Below, piece after piece: positions 1 to 8,218 of a stretch of DNA of 64,000 nucleotides. The DNA is from Candidatus Peribacter sp. (lineage in GTDB: Bacteria > Patescibacteriota > Gracilibacteria > Peribacterales > Peribacteraceae): the NCBI GenBank assembly GCA_018652955.1, contig JABIBA010000013.1, positions 228,253-292,252 of the forward strand, read 5' to 3'. The first letter of the stretch is position 1. Each line of letters starts with the position of its first letter. A program made the translations under genes and the position numbers. A model generated the notes under the pieces. The model made no database searches. It was given only the letters and a program-made list of their open reading frames with translations, and had not been told where the DNA came from.

Positions 1-1817
1 TCGTTGAGGAGTTCTGTATATATTCCACCAAGTCCTGCCATCACTAGATGTCCGAAGGCTGCATCTCTGGTAGATCCAACAATAAATTCTTTTCCTGCTT
101 CGAGATACTTTTGAATCAGTATCCCTCGGATGTCCGCTTCTGGATGATGCGTGTTTACATTGCTGTGTATCTCTTTCCATGCGGTGCGGACGTCTTCTTC
201 TGTAAGGAGGTGTGCTCGCACTGCTCCAATATCTGTTTTATGCAGAATGTGTGGAGAGGAAATTTTCGCGATAACGGGATACCCAATTTCTGTTGCGATG
301 GCGACTGCTTCCTCCTCTGTGGTCGCTACTTTTTGTGCAGGAAGAGGGATGTTATAGAGTTCAAATAGCTTCTGCACTGCATCTTCTGGGATAAGCCCTG
401 TGTAGTCTCCAAGTAGCGCATTAGCTGATTTGGCACGTTTGGTGTCAGTTTGTACGTTTGTACTGTGTGCTTCGTGATGAGGAACTCTTAGTGCACCAAG
501 CGCGGCAATCGCTCTCTCTGGTGTTTCAAAAGAAGGGATACCTGCCTTTTGAATAGTGAGCTTCGCCTCATGGACATGTTCATCTCCCATAAAGCTCGTG
601 ACCACTGGCATTGTGGTGTGTTTTTTCTGCCATTCAATAATAAGATTCGCGATATCTTTTACAGGAGTCATTACTTGTGGGGTGAGCAATATCGCCACTC
701 CATCGATACCCGGGTCTTCGCCAACTGCTTTTAGTGCTGCTTCATATCTAGCAAGGTCTGCATCGCCAACAACATCAATAGGGTTTGATGTACTGGCAGC
801 AGGTGGAAGAGCGCTTTGTAGTTCGTCTTCTATTTTTTTACTGAGGTGAGGCATTTCGAGTTTCGCTTTTTCTGCAGCATCCGTAGCCAAAATTCCTGGG
901 CCTCCAGCATTCGTAATAATGGCAATGTTCGGAGAGGGAAGTGCAGGGGAAGTGCTGAGGGCTTCGAGAAGATCGACAAACTCCTCCATGTCGTGCGCGC
1001 GTACAGCACCACTTTGTGCACAGAGTGCATCGATAGAAGCATCGGTTCCTGCAAGTGCTCCAGTATGAGAGGCAGCTGCTTCGGACCCGTGTTGCGACAC
1101 TCCAGATTTTAGAATCACAATTTTTTTTGTCGCCCCTACTTCGAGACAGGTTTGTAAAAACTCTCGTCCGTTTGTAATGCTCTCTAAATAAAATCCGATG
1201 ACTGTCGTCTTTTCATCTTCGCCTGCAATCTTCAGAAGATCTGATTCGTTCATCACGGTCTTATTTCCGATACTTGCGATTTGCGAATACCCAATACCAA
1301 GTTCTTCCGATGCATCCATAACGGCTACTGCCATTGCGCCAGACTGTGAGATAAGTGCGACGGATCCTTCGGGTGGAAGGTGCACGGCAAACGATGCGTT
1401 CATGTTGTGGCTTGGTCTTAGAATTCCAAGACAATTAGGACCGATGACGTTCAGGTTTTTCTCTGTCGCTATCTTCTCGATTTCTTCTTCGAGTGCTTTT
1501 CCTTCTTTTGTTCCCACTTCCCCAAACCCTGCACTAATAATGACGATGTTGCTGATAGATTTTTCTGCACATTCATTCAAAACGATAGGGACAATCATTG
1601 CAGGAACAACAATCACTGCAAGTTCCACTTCTCCTTCTATGTCTTTTACGGATTTGTAGGATTTCTTCCCGAGGATCTCTTCGTGTTTTGGGTTGATAGG
1701 GTAGATATCTCCTGCGAACTTCTCTTCTATGAGGTTCTTCAAAATATCATGCCCCACCTTACCTTCTGTGGCACTGGCACCGACTATTGCTATGGATTTT
1801 GGCTCGAAGAGGCTCAT
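1..1817 (-). CDS. Acetate--CoA ligase (ADP-forming), alpha-beta fusion, 3' part outside window
   Basis: Cytoplasmic enzyme making acetate, ATP and CoA from acetyl-CoA (or another acyl-CoA), ADP and phosphate. I translated it from the reverse strand: 605 codons are present and the reading frame runs off the left edge. The N-terminus (MSLFEPKSIAIVGAS) is a CoA-binding Rossmann fold. A SHTGALAG motif near residue 251 matches the phosphorylated-histidine region of the alpha subunit. After about residue 480 an ATP-grasp-type beta region begins (ALLGDYTGLIPEDAV). The start is the ATG at 1815-1817, preceded by AGGAA and a possible -10 TATACT. It is divergent from the flavodoxin and 2-oxoacid oxidoreductase genes, which would supply acyl-CoA. 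The family is common in archaea and fermentative bacteria. The family call is firm; the substrate is inferred. Confidence 0.9.
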   Translation of the reverse strand, partial: MSLFEPKSIAIVGASATEGKVGHDILKNLIEEKFAGDIYPINPKHEEILGKKSYKSVKDIEGEVELAVIVVPAMIVPIVLNECAEKSISNIVIISAGFGEVGTKEGKALEEEIEKIATEKNLNVIGPNCLGILRPSHNMNASFAVHLPPEGSVALISQSGAMAVAVMDASEELGIGYSQIASIGNKTVMNESDLLKIAGEDEKTTVIGFYLESITNGREFLQTCLEVGATKKIVILKSGVSQHGSEAAASHTGALAGTDASIDALCAQSGAVRAHDMEEFVDLLEALSTSPALPSPNIAIITNAGGPGILATDAAEKAKLEMPHLSKKIEDELQSALPPAASTSNPIDVVGDADLARYEAALKAVGEDPGIDGVAILLTPQVMTPVKDIANLIIEWQKKHTTMPVVTSFMGDEHVHEAKLTIQKAGIPSFETPERAIAALGALRVPHHEAHSTNVQTDTKRAKSANALLGDYTGLIPEDAVQKLFELYNIPLPAQKVATTEEEAVAIATEIGYPVIAKISSPHILHKTDIGAVRAHLLTEEDVRTAWKEIHSNVNTHHPEADIRGILIQKYLEAGKEFIVGSTRDAAFGHLVMAGLGGIYTELLN

Positions 1818-1886
1818 TTCCTAATATTTTACAGTATATTCGCTATTTTCTCAATTGGGTAAGTCAGCGTACAATGCCTCTCGACT

Positions 1887-2357
1887 ATGCCTTCTCTCCA
1901 TATCATATACGCCTCCACGAGCGGTAATACCGAGCACGTGGTAGATACGCTAAAAGAGCACCTTTCTAGTGCTCAGGCGGATCTGACGGTGACTGTTCAG
2001 AGGGCGGAAGAAGCAAAAGCAGATGACATAGAGAAGGGAGATGTACTGCTTCTTGCGTCATCTACCTGGAATTACGATGCTGTAGAAGGATATTTAAACA
2101 TGCACATGCGGGAATTTCTGGAGAAGCGTGCGAAAGATGCAGACCTTGCAGGTAAGCCTGTTGGACTGATTATCTTAGGTGATGATAGATACTATTACAC
2201 GGGCAGAGGAACTGAGAGGTTTATGCAGTATCTTATGAGCCATAATGGAAAGAGTTGTACTATGCCACTCATCATCATTAATGATCCGTATGGACAGGAA
2301 GAAAAAATCAGAGAGTGGAGTGAGAAGTTAATGACCTGTTTCAATTCTCAATCATGA
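1887..2357 (+). CDS. Flavodoxin
   Basis: Small FMN electron carrier of 156 residues, normal length for a short-chain flavodoxin. The N-terminal beta strand leads into the phosphate-binding loop ASTSGNTEHVV (residues 9-19), and later segments (LLASSTWNYDAVEGY, LGDDRYYYTGRG) match the isoalloxazine-binding loops. It overlaps the start of the next gene by 4 nt, so it is probably co-transcribed with the 2-oxoacid:ferredoxin oxidoreductase and a likely electron acceptor for it. The start ATG follows TACAAT by 11 nt without a Shine-Dalgarno sequence. No ferredoxin gene is visible nearby, which favours flavodoxin as the partner; that is an inference from context. Confidence 0.88.
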   Translation: MPSLHIIYASTSGNTEHVVDTLKEHLSSAQADLTVTVQRAEEAKADDIEKGDVLLLASSTWNYDAVEGYLNMHMREFLEKRAKDADLAGKPVGLIILGDDRYYYTGRGTERFMQYLMSHNGKSCTMPLIIINDPYGQEEKIREWSEKLMTCFNSQS

Positions 2358-4087
2358 GTCGTATTTCATTTAAAGTCACTGGCGCACAAGGACAGGGTAT
2401 CAACTCTGTAGGTGAGATGGTGGCCAAGGGTCTTAAGCGTGCGGGGCACCATGTATTTGGTTACCGTGAATATAATTCTGTGATTAAAGGAGGACACAGT
2501 AGTTACCAGCTAGATATCTGTGACTGTCACATTGAGTCATCTGAAACCAAAGTCGATATGTTGGTGTGCTTAAACTACATCGGACTGAAGCGTGACCTTG
2601 GATCTATCAAAAAAGATGGAGTGCTGTTGCACCTTATTCCTGATTGGAAGTTCTCTGCGGAAGACCAAAAACTTCTCGACGATAATAATGTGAACGTGTT
2701 GTATCTTCCGATGGAAAAAATCTTAAAAGAACATGGCAGCAGGCCAATCGTTGGAAACATGTGTGTGACTGCTGTTGTCTGGGGACTTCTTGGTCGCAAT
2801 TACGACACACTAAAAGACATGGCGGCAGAGCAGTTTGCACACAAGGGAGAAAAAGTGATCAAGTTAAATCACGATTTCATCGATGAAGGAAAGAAGTTTA
2901 AAGAAGAGAGTGCAAGTGAAGTAGTGATTGATGTACCTGCTGCTGATTCAAGTCGCACAGATGACCTACTCGTTACCGGAAGCGAAGCGATGGGTATGGG
3001 AATGGTGCACGCAGGGTGTCGCATGTACTGCGGATATCCGATGACTCCGTCTTCACCTCTGCTTAAGTACATTGCTGATAATCAAAACGAAACGAAGATG
3101 GTCGTAAAGCAGGCAGAAGATGAAATCACTGCGATGCAAATGGTATCGGGAGCTATGTGGATGGGGACGAGAGCAGCGACTGCTACTTCTGGTGGAGGGT
3201 ATGACTTGATGTCCGAGACATTGTCTCTCAACGGGATTATCGAGAATCCTTCTGTGATGGTTTTGGCTATGCGCCAAGGTCCTTCTACGGGTCTTCCGAC
3301 ATGGAGCGGACAGGGAGATATGTTGCTGTCGATCTTTGGATCGCACGGAGAATATCCTCGCCTTGTGATGAGTGTGAGTGACGCACAAGATAGCTTTGAT
3401 TTGATGCCAGAGGCCTTTAACTACGCTGAGGAATATCAGCTTCCTGTAACGATTCTCACTGATAAACACATTGCAGAGGGCTTATACATGCAGCCGCAGT
3501 ATGACCTTAAAAAGGCAAAGATCCGCAGAGGAAATCTGGTCACAGATCAGAAGGAGCTCGATAAATTAGTCAGTGCAGATCGCTATAATCCAAGCGCAAA
3601 AGACGGTGTTAGCCCAAGGTGGTTACCAGGATCTAAGGCTGTAACATACTGTGCACAGGGAGATGAGCACGACGGTGAAGGAAATGTGGAAGAGGGAGGA
3701 GAAAATGCTGTGCAGCAGATGGATAAGCGTATGAAGAAAGTAGAAGCGATGAAGGCTGCTCTCCCAGATCCAGAACTTTTCGGAGATGAAAACGCAGAGA
3801 CACTTATTGTGAGTTGGGGAAGTAACAAGGGATGCATTCTTGATGCGATAAAGAATCAAAAAGGAATCGCGTATCTGCATTACTCATACTTGTGGCCACT
3901 AAAGACTGAAAAACTTGAGGCACTTGCAGCGAAGGCAAAGAAAACTATTTTTGTAGAGGCTTCGTATCAAGGACATCTTGCAAAACTTATTAAGATGGAG
4001 ACAGGCTTAAGCTTTGATCATCAGATATTAAAATACGATGGACGACCATTTTTCTTCGATGAACTTCTTCCGCAACTTGTGTCATGA
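2354..4087 (+). CDS. 2-oxoacid:ferredoxin oxidoreductase, fused gamma-alpha subunit
   Basis: Large subunit (577 residues) of a thiamine-diphosphate-dependent enzyme that oxidatively decarboxylates 2-oxoacids to acyl-CoA and passes electrons to ferredoxin or flavodoxin. Residues 1 to about 190 form the gamma domain (GAQGQGINSVGEMVAKGL). The alpha domain starts near 205 with GYPMTPSSPLLKYIA, the pyrimidine-domain signature. The gamma-alpha fusion is typical of KorA/VorB-like enzymes. Substrate choice (pyruvate, 2-oxoglutarate or branched-chain) cannot be read from sequence. It overlaps the flavodoxin by 4 nt and the beta subunit by 4 nt, indicating translational coupling. No separate ferredoxin-like delta subunit lies nearby. 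Confidence 0.92.
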   Translation: MSRISFKVTGAQGQGINSVGEMVAKGLKRAGHHVFGYREYNSVIKGGHSSYQLDICDCHIESSETKVDMLVCLNYIGLKRDLGSIKKDGVLLHLIPDWKFSAEDQKLLDDNNVNVLYLPMEKILKEHGSRPIVGNMCVTAVVWGLLGRNYDTLKDMAAEQFAHKGEKVIKLNHDFIDEGKKFKEESASEVVIDVPAADSSRTDDLLVTGSEAMGMGMVHAGCRMYCGYPMTPSSPLLKYIADNQNETKMVVKQAEDEITAMQMVSGAMWMGTRAATATSGGGYDLMSETLSLNGIIENPSVMVLAMRQGPSTGLPTWSGQGDMLLSIFGSHGEYPRLVMSVSDAQDSFDLMPEAFNYAEEYQLPVTILTDKHIAEGLYMQPQYDLKKAKIRRGNLVTDQKELDKLVSADRYNPSAKDGVSPRWLPGSKAVTYCAQGDEHDGEGNVEEGGENAVQQMDKRMKKVEAMKAALPDPELFGDENAETLIVSWGSNKGCILDAIKNQKGIAYLHYSYLWPLKTEKLEALAAKAKKTIFVEASYQGHLAKLIKMETGLSFDHQILKYDGRPFFFDELLPQLVS

Positions 4088-4974
4088 GTATCCCTCTAGA
4101 AAAAAGCGGCAAGCCAAACGTGCATGACTACTTCTGTAAGACAGAATGTACATGGTGCGATGGTTGTGGTGACTATGGAATCATGGCGGCGACTAAGCGT
4201 GCTCTTGTAGAGCTAGAGATTGCACCGCACGAGGTAGCACTGTGTTTTGATATTGGTTGTCACGGAAACACTTCAGACAAGATGCTTGGATACAGAGTGC
4301 ACGGTTTGCACGGTCGTATTTTGCCGTTTGCCTCTGGTGCGAAACTTGCAAACCCGAACATGCCAGTTCTTGCGTTTGGTGGAGACGGTGCGAGTTTCTC
4401 AGAAGGTGTGAACCACTTAGTACACAGCATTCGCAGTCACTATCCCATTACATTCGTACTGCACAACAATGCAAACTACGGACTGACAACAGGGCAGGCG
4501 AGTAGCCTTACATGGCAGGACCAACCAATGAACACATCACCAAATGGAATTCCAGAAGATACGATTCGCCCGATGGACTTTATCTTCTCCTTGCAGCCGA
4601 CCTTTGTAGCGCGTACGTGGAGTGGAGATATTCCACAGATGACACGTGTCCTTAAGGCGGCTATACAGCACAGAGGCTTTGCCTTCGTCGATATCCTTCA
4701 AGCATGCCCAACGTACAATAAGTTCGCTACGCACGAATGGCTTCTAGAGAAATGCTATGACGCCAATGCAGATGGACATGACCCTTCAGATCTGGTGGCT
4801 GCAAAAAAGATCGCGTGTGATACTTCAGAGAAGGTCTCCTGTGGGATTCTGTATCAGAACGAAGACCGTCCACACTTCTACGAGAAGCTCGTTCCAAGGC
4901 AAGGAGTAAAGACTACGGCTGTAGAAGAGGTAGAGATTACGGATGTATCGGGGCTTATGAAGGAGTTTGTGTAG
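4084..4974 (+). CDS. 2-oxoacid:ferredoxin oxidoreductase, beta subunit
   Basis: Thiamine-diphosphate-binding beta subunit of 296 residues. The N-terminal CTWCDGCGDYG carries cysteines expected to ligate a [4Fe-4S] cluster. FDIGCHGNTSD and the GDGASFSEGVNHL segment form the TPP/Mg site (GDG...N; the HNNANYGLTTGQ segment carries the usual N-x-YG-TGGQ-like pattern). It is translationally coupled (ATGA overlap) to the alpha-gamma subunit and completes a two-gene enzyme. With the divergent ADP-forming acetyl-CoA synthetase it gives a short route from 2-oxoacid to acyl-CoA to ATP. Exact substrate unknown. Confidence 0.93.
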   Translation: MSIPLEKSGKPNVHDYFCKTECTWCDGCGDYGIMAATKRALVELEIAPHEVALCFDIGCHGNTSDKMLGYRVHGLHGRILPFASGAKLANPNMPVLAFGGDGASFSEGVNHLVHSIRSHYPITFVLHNNANYGLTTGQASSLTWQDQPMNTSPNGIPEDTIRPMDFIFSLQPTFVARTWSGDIPQMTRVLKAAIQHRGFAFVDILQACPTYNKFATHEWLLEKCYDANADGHDPSDLVAAKKIACDTSEKVSCGILYQNEDRPHFYEKLVPRQGVKTTAVEEVEITDVSGLMKEFV

Positions 4975-5032
4975 AAATACCTCTTTTATCCTTGATTCAG
5001 TGGGGAAGATTTGTAAAATCTCCTCAACATTT

Positions 5033-5350
5033 ATGAGTTGTCCTCAGAAAGAAACATTGGCAGACACTACATCAACTGCTGCAAAGCTGGAAGCGGCATG
5101 TGATCGATATAATGAAGCTGTTGGTGCTGAAGCTCGAGAGTTGATCCGTAGAGAGCTTTTTGATCTGCGTGCCCAGTTAAGTGCAGTTACCAGCATAGAC
5201 AGTGATGAGCATGATGAATTGTTTGCTCGGGCTACCAAAGCCATTGAACCACCAAAGCAACCAAAGCCTGCTCGAAATGGATTCCCAGGAACGTCGAAGA
5301 GGAAAACTGGTTATGACGGAGGACACGTTGCCGCAAAATACAGTAAGTAA
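5033..5350 (+). CDS. Hypothetical protein, small and charged
   Basis: I do not recognise this 105-residue protein. An upstream non-ATG start at 4967 is possible but would overlap the oxidoreductase beta gene, so I chose the first ATG, MSCPQKETL. It is hydrophilic and predicted helical (AAKLEAACDRYNEAVGAEAR), with a basic Gly/Lys-rich tail (GFPGTSKRKTGYDGG) that could contact nucleic acid, though nothing proves it. There are no membrane segments. Its stop directly abuts the stop of the convergent glycosyltransferase gene. Confidence 0.55.
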   Translation: MSCPQKETLADTTSTAAKLEAACDRYNEAVGAEARELIRRELFDLRAQLSAVTSIDSDEHDELFARATKAIEPPKQPKPARNGFPGTSKRKTGYDGGHVAAKYSK

Positions 5351-6301
5351 TTAACGCAGTTTTTTTGCGAGCGCTTTCACAAATCCAACTCCCACAACTA
5401 TTGGATGACGGAGAACGAAGTGCACTACCTGCCCACTTCCTTTTTTGGATGTGCCTTTGCCGTGCTTCACGCGGTTTAAAAACTTCTCGATCATATCCTG
5501 TACAGATCGGTTGCGAGATTTGATGGCGACTTTCTTTAGAGGTCCGTGCAGTGCTTTGATCAACTGTTCAAATACTGTAAGTCGATCGTATAACCCTTCT
5601 CCAGACTCATTGTTCTTTGCACTTGCTGCATCACCGTGTACACGGAAGGCTCCGTGTGATTTCTTTTCATAGTACCAATTGGTGTGCTGCAAACAGCGCA
5701 GCCAGTATTCGACATCTAAAAACTGTGGCATGTTTTCGTTAAACGGTCCGACTTTTTCCATGAGCTCTCTGCGAAGGACAACAAACGGTGGTTCTCCAAT
5801 AATGTTTGGATGCATGTTGCGCTTTAGCCACCACTCTAAGATTTCACTCCCCGGTTGTGCACCTGGCATCAGTTCTTTTTGTACTTCTTTAACAAGTTCA
5901 TATCCTTCTTTGGTCCAGAGGTCATCGTCGTACTGATACTTGTGATGCATGGAGATGAGTCCGACGTCCTGATGTTCAGAAAAAATCTTAAGAGCAGTCT
6001 CTAAATAGTCCGGTTCCCAGAGGTCATCTTGGAAGAGGCAAGCGATAACTTGGCCTGAAGATTTCTGAAAGCATCGGTTCCAGTTTCCTCCTATTCCGAG
6101 GCATTTTTCATTCTTATAAAACTTGAATCTCTCATCGACCATGTAGTCTAAGATCAATGCATGAGTGTCGGTGTCTGTGGGTTCATCGCAAATTATGCAC
6201 TCCCAGTCGGTTTCTGTCTGTCCACGCAGGCTCTCAAGAGACTCAGAAAGATGGAGCTCTTTTGGCTTGTAGGTGGGGACTAAGACGGATACTTTTGGCA
6301 T
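5351..6301 (-). CDS. Glycosyltransferase family 2
   Basis: A GT-A fold glycosyltransferase of 316 residues that transfers a nucleotide-sugar unit to an envelope polysaccharide or lipid acceptor; the acceptor is unknown. The N-terminus VSVLVPTYKPKE is the classic nucleotide-binding start of GT2. The metal-binding DxD equivalent is FQDDLWEPDY, around residues 91-100. EYWLRCLQHTNWYYEKKSHG is the usual region ahead of the catalytic base. There is no transmembrane segment. It starts one base after the stop of the small upstream gene (6303-6536), so the two probably form an operon. Confidence 0.88.
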   Translation of the reverse strand: MPKVSVLVPTYKPKELHLSESLESLRGQTETDWECIICDEPTDTDTHALILDYMVDERFKFYKNEKCLGIGGNWNRCFQKSSGQVIACLFQDDLWEPDYLETALKIFSEHQDVGLISMHHKYQYDDDLWTKEGYELVKEVQKELMPGAQPGSEILEWWLKRNMHPNIIGEPPFVVLRRELMEKVGPFNENMPQFLDVEYWLRCLQHTNWYYEKKSHGAFRVHGDAASAKNNESGEGLYDRLTVFEQLIKALHGPLKKVAIKSRNRSVQDMIEKFLNRVKHGKGTSKKGSGQVVHFVLRHPIVVGVGFVKALAKKLR

Positions 6302-6302
6302 G

Positions 6303-6536
6303 CTACTTAGGATTAATCATTTCTAGTACATCGTTATAAGCTGCTTCCACTGCACGTTCTACAATCTCCGGTGTCATTGTTTCAGCACTTTCTGATACTC
6401 CTTGTTCTATGCAGCGTCTTTGGAGGGCAAACGTGAATTCAGCACCAAGTTCTGAGACACGTTGAATGTGTTCAGGTGTTGCTTGAATGGAACCATGCGT
6501 AGGCTTTTCTTCAGTAGTAGATTCAGGGGCACCCAT
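6303..6536 (-). CDS. Hypothetical protein, 77 residues
   Basis: Not recognised. A short acidic, probably alpha-helical protein (TPEHIQRVSELGAEFTFALQ; TPEIVERAVEAAYNDVLEMI). The helix-strand-helix spacing with two TPE helix caps loosely recalls a histone-like fold, but no conserved signature supports that. It lies immediately upstream of the GT2 gene in the same direction, with 1 nt between them, so it is probably its operon partner. The start lies 68 nt from the divergent trmD start. Confidence 0.55.
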   Translation of the reverse strand: MGAPESTTEEKPTHGSIQATPEHIQRVSELGAEFTFALQRRCIEQGVSESAETMTPEIVERAVEAAYNDVLEMINPK

Positions 6537-6604
6537 AGGAAATAGTGGTAAATACTAAGTGTTTCGCTACATATAGTACCGCATATTCGGCTAGCATAGT
6601 ACTA

Positions 6605-7279
6605 ATGCGAATCGATATTCTCACACTTCACCCGGCGATGTTTCAGGGGCCTCTGACAGAGAGCATCTTGGGACGCGCACAAGAGGCAAGCAAGCTAGAG
6701 GTGCATACGCATGACCTTAAAGAATTTGGACTCGGAAACTACAGGCAAGTAGATGACGAGCCGTATGGAGGAGGAGCGGGAATGGTGATTAGAGTAGACG
6801 TTGTTGTACCTGCGATAGAAGCAGTAACGAAAAGTGGAAAACTGAAAGTGGAAAGTGGAAAAAGTCCTCATCGGATATATTTGTCAGCGAGGGGAGAGAC
6901 ATTAAGACAAGAGAAGGTAGAGTCACTATCTGCAGAGCACGATTGGTTGATTCTTCTTTGTGGACACTATGAAGGGATCGATCAACGAATAGTAGAAGGA
7001 GGGTGGATCGATGAGGAGATCAGTATTGGAGATTATGTTCTTACTGGAGGAGAGCTTCCTGCGATGGTACTTATCGACAGTGTTGCACGTCATATTCCAG
7101 GAGTGCTTGGCAAGGAGGCAAGTGCACACGAAGAAAGTTTCTCAGAGGAGCTCGATCGCAAGAAAGAATATCCACACTACACACGTCCCGACGAATACGA
7201 GGGACTTAAGGTTCCTGATGTGTTGCTTAGTGGGCACCATGCAGAGATAGAGAAGTGGAGAAGAAGTCAGCTTAGCTAA
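6605..7279 (+). CDS. trmD: tRNA (guanine37-N1)-methyltransferase
   Basis: SPOUT-class methyltransferase that makes m1G37 in tRNAs and prevents +1 frameshifting. 224 residues from the ATG giving MRIDILTLHPAMF, which matches family starts; a longer in-frame start at 6545 adds 20 unrelated residues and was rejected. The trefoil-knot SAM site is visible: LLCGHYEGIDQRI and EISIGDYVLTGGELPA, followed by the Asp-containing SVARHIPGVLG and YTRPDEYEG segments. A stretch around 6830-6865 has repeated GTGGAAA units, encoding KSGKLKVESGKS in a variable loop. It is followed 1 nt later by a DUF167 gene. Confidence 0.96.
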   Translation: MRIDILTLHPAMFQGPLTESILGRAQEASKLEVHTHDLKEFGLGNYRQVDDEPYGGGAGMVIRVDVVVPAIEAVTKSGKLKVESGKSPHRIYLSARGETLRQEKVESLSAEHDWLILLCGHYEGIDQRIVEGGWIDEEISIGDYVLTGGELPAMVLIDSVARHIPGVLGKEASAHEESFSEELDRKKEYPHYTRPDEYEGLKVPDVLLSGHHAEIEKWRRSQLS

Positions 7280-7280
7280 T

Positions 7281-7547
7281 ATGTTAGAAACACATCGCAA
7301 AGAACTGGCCGCAAAAAATACGGTGCAGTTTTACGTGCGGGTTCGCTCTGGTATGAGCAAGACCGAGGTACAGAGCATTATGGATGATGGCAGTATTAAG
7401 ATCCACGTTGGAGCAAAGGCTATTATGGGAAAAGCAAATGCAGAGCTAAAGAGATATTTAGCTGAGGAGTTTGGGGTATCAAAAGAGAATGTAAAGATGC
7501 TTTCTGGTGCAAGCAATAGAGTTAAGTTGATGAGGATTGTTACATAG
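7281..7547 (+). CDS. DUF167 (YggU/UPF0235) family protein
   Basis: 88 residues, the usual size for this widespread family of unknown function. Diagnostic features are the N-terminal beta strand FYVRVRSGMSKTEV, a central IKIHVGAKAIMGKANAELKRYLAEEFGV and the ending VKMLSGASNRVKLMRI, matching the family pattern of a GKAN helix followed by SG..SR.K. It starts 1 nt after trmD and is probably co-transcribed. The 3' end overlaps the convergent DsbA-like gene by 8 nt. Confidence 0.88.
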   Translation: MLETHRKELAAKNTVQFYVRVRSGMSKTEVQSIMDDGSIKIHVGAKAIMGKANAELKRYLAEEFGVSKENVKMLSGASNRVKLMRIVT

Positions 7548-8196
7548 CTTCCTCTATCATCCCCCGCAAATCTGCGTAGTGCGGCAGTCCTTCAGACTTT
7601 TCTCCGTTTAAGAAGAAGGTTGGAACGAGTGTGACATCGAGTGTGCGTGCGAGAGACTTTTGTCGCTCGATAGTTTTTAAGGTGTCAGGACTTTTAAGAC
7701 ACTGTGCGAATAACTCTTGGTCGAGCTCTAGTGTGGCCGCTTCACTCATGAGTGTATCGTGATCTTTCGCTCCTAAGGTAAACAGGAGTTCATGCATTGG
7801 GATGCCTTTTCCTTGGGTAGCTGCACACAAAAGGCCGAGTGCAGCATTTTGACTGTGTATGTATTTACGCAGTGGCAAGATTCCTATCTGCAGTTTTAAT
7901 GTACCTTGATTGATAAACTCTTCTACAAGAGCGCCGAAGTGTTCGTTGTAAAAATCTTTGCAGTAACGACAGTGATGTTCGGTGAACATCAAAAGAACAG
8001 TGTCTGCATCGCGGTCACCAATTTCTATGAGGCCAGAGGGGAGCAGCCTCTCTACGATTGTAAGTTTTTGATCTTCTGTTGCTTCCACCTCTAGCTCTTC
8101 TCCAAAATCTTGCTCTGGTACATCTTGTGGTGCATTTTCTACAGGTACGCAGGCCGTGAGAACTGCAAAGCTACAAAAAAATATAAAGCGCTTCAT
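7540..8196 (-). CDS. DsbA-like thioredoxin-fold lipoprotein
   Basis: Extracytoplasmic thiol oxidoreductase or disulfide isomerase candidate. From the ATG at 8196 the protein (218 residues) begins MKRFIFFCSFAVLTAC, a lipoprotein signal with lipobox LTAC. The start six codons upstream is less likely because a -10 box (TACAGT) lies exactly 6 nt before the chosen ATG. The DsbA-like domain has MFTEHHCRYCKDFYNEHFG with a CRYC active site, an inserted helical region, and the cis-proline loop VTLVPTFFLNG. The next upstream gene encodes a Cys-rich anchored protein, a possible substrate. The partner for reoxidation is not known; CcdA and a double thioredoxin lie at 23-25 kb. Confidence 0.85.
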   Translation of the reverse strand: MKRFIFFCSFAVLTACVPVENAPQDVPEQDFGEELEVEATEDQKLTIVERLLPSGLIEIGDRDADTVLLMFTEHHCRYCKDFYNEHFGALVEEFINQGTLKLQIGILPLRKYIHSQNAALGLLCAATQGKGIPMHELLFTLGAKDHDTLMSEAATLELDQELFAQCLKSPDTLKTIERQKSLARTLDVTLVPTFFLNGEKSEGLPHYADLRGMIEEAM

Positions 8197-8202
8197 GCAG
8201 TA

Positions 8203-8208
8203 ACTGTA
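8203..8208 (-). promoter_or_regulatory. -10 box of the DsbA-like gene, leaderless layout
   Basis: TACAGT on the minus strand, exactly 6 nt before the ATG at 8196. With normal -10 geometry, transcription would begin at the A of the start codon. Confidence 0.5.
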
Positions 8209-8218
8209 GCGCATTTTA

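Noticed and set aside
3053-3469. 138-codon minus-strand frame inside the 2-oxoacid oxidoreductase gene
   Set aside because: It is antisense to a clearly coding frame with conserved motifs and has no recognisable protein features of its own.
6303-6536. Histone-like protein
   Set aside because: The helical pattern is only vaguely similar and key histone-fold residues are absent.
6545-6604. N-terminal 20-codon extension of trmD
   Set aside because: TrmD proteins begin MRID-type; the extension has no family similarity and lies in the divergent promoter region.
6830-6865. GTGGAAA micro-repeats in trmD as a mobile or phase-variable repeat
   Set aside because: Only three irregular copies, in frame, within a variable loop of the enzyme; more likely local slippage with no function.
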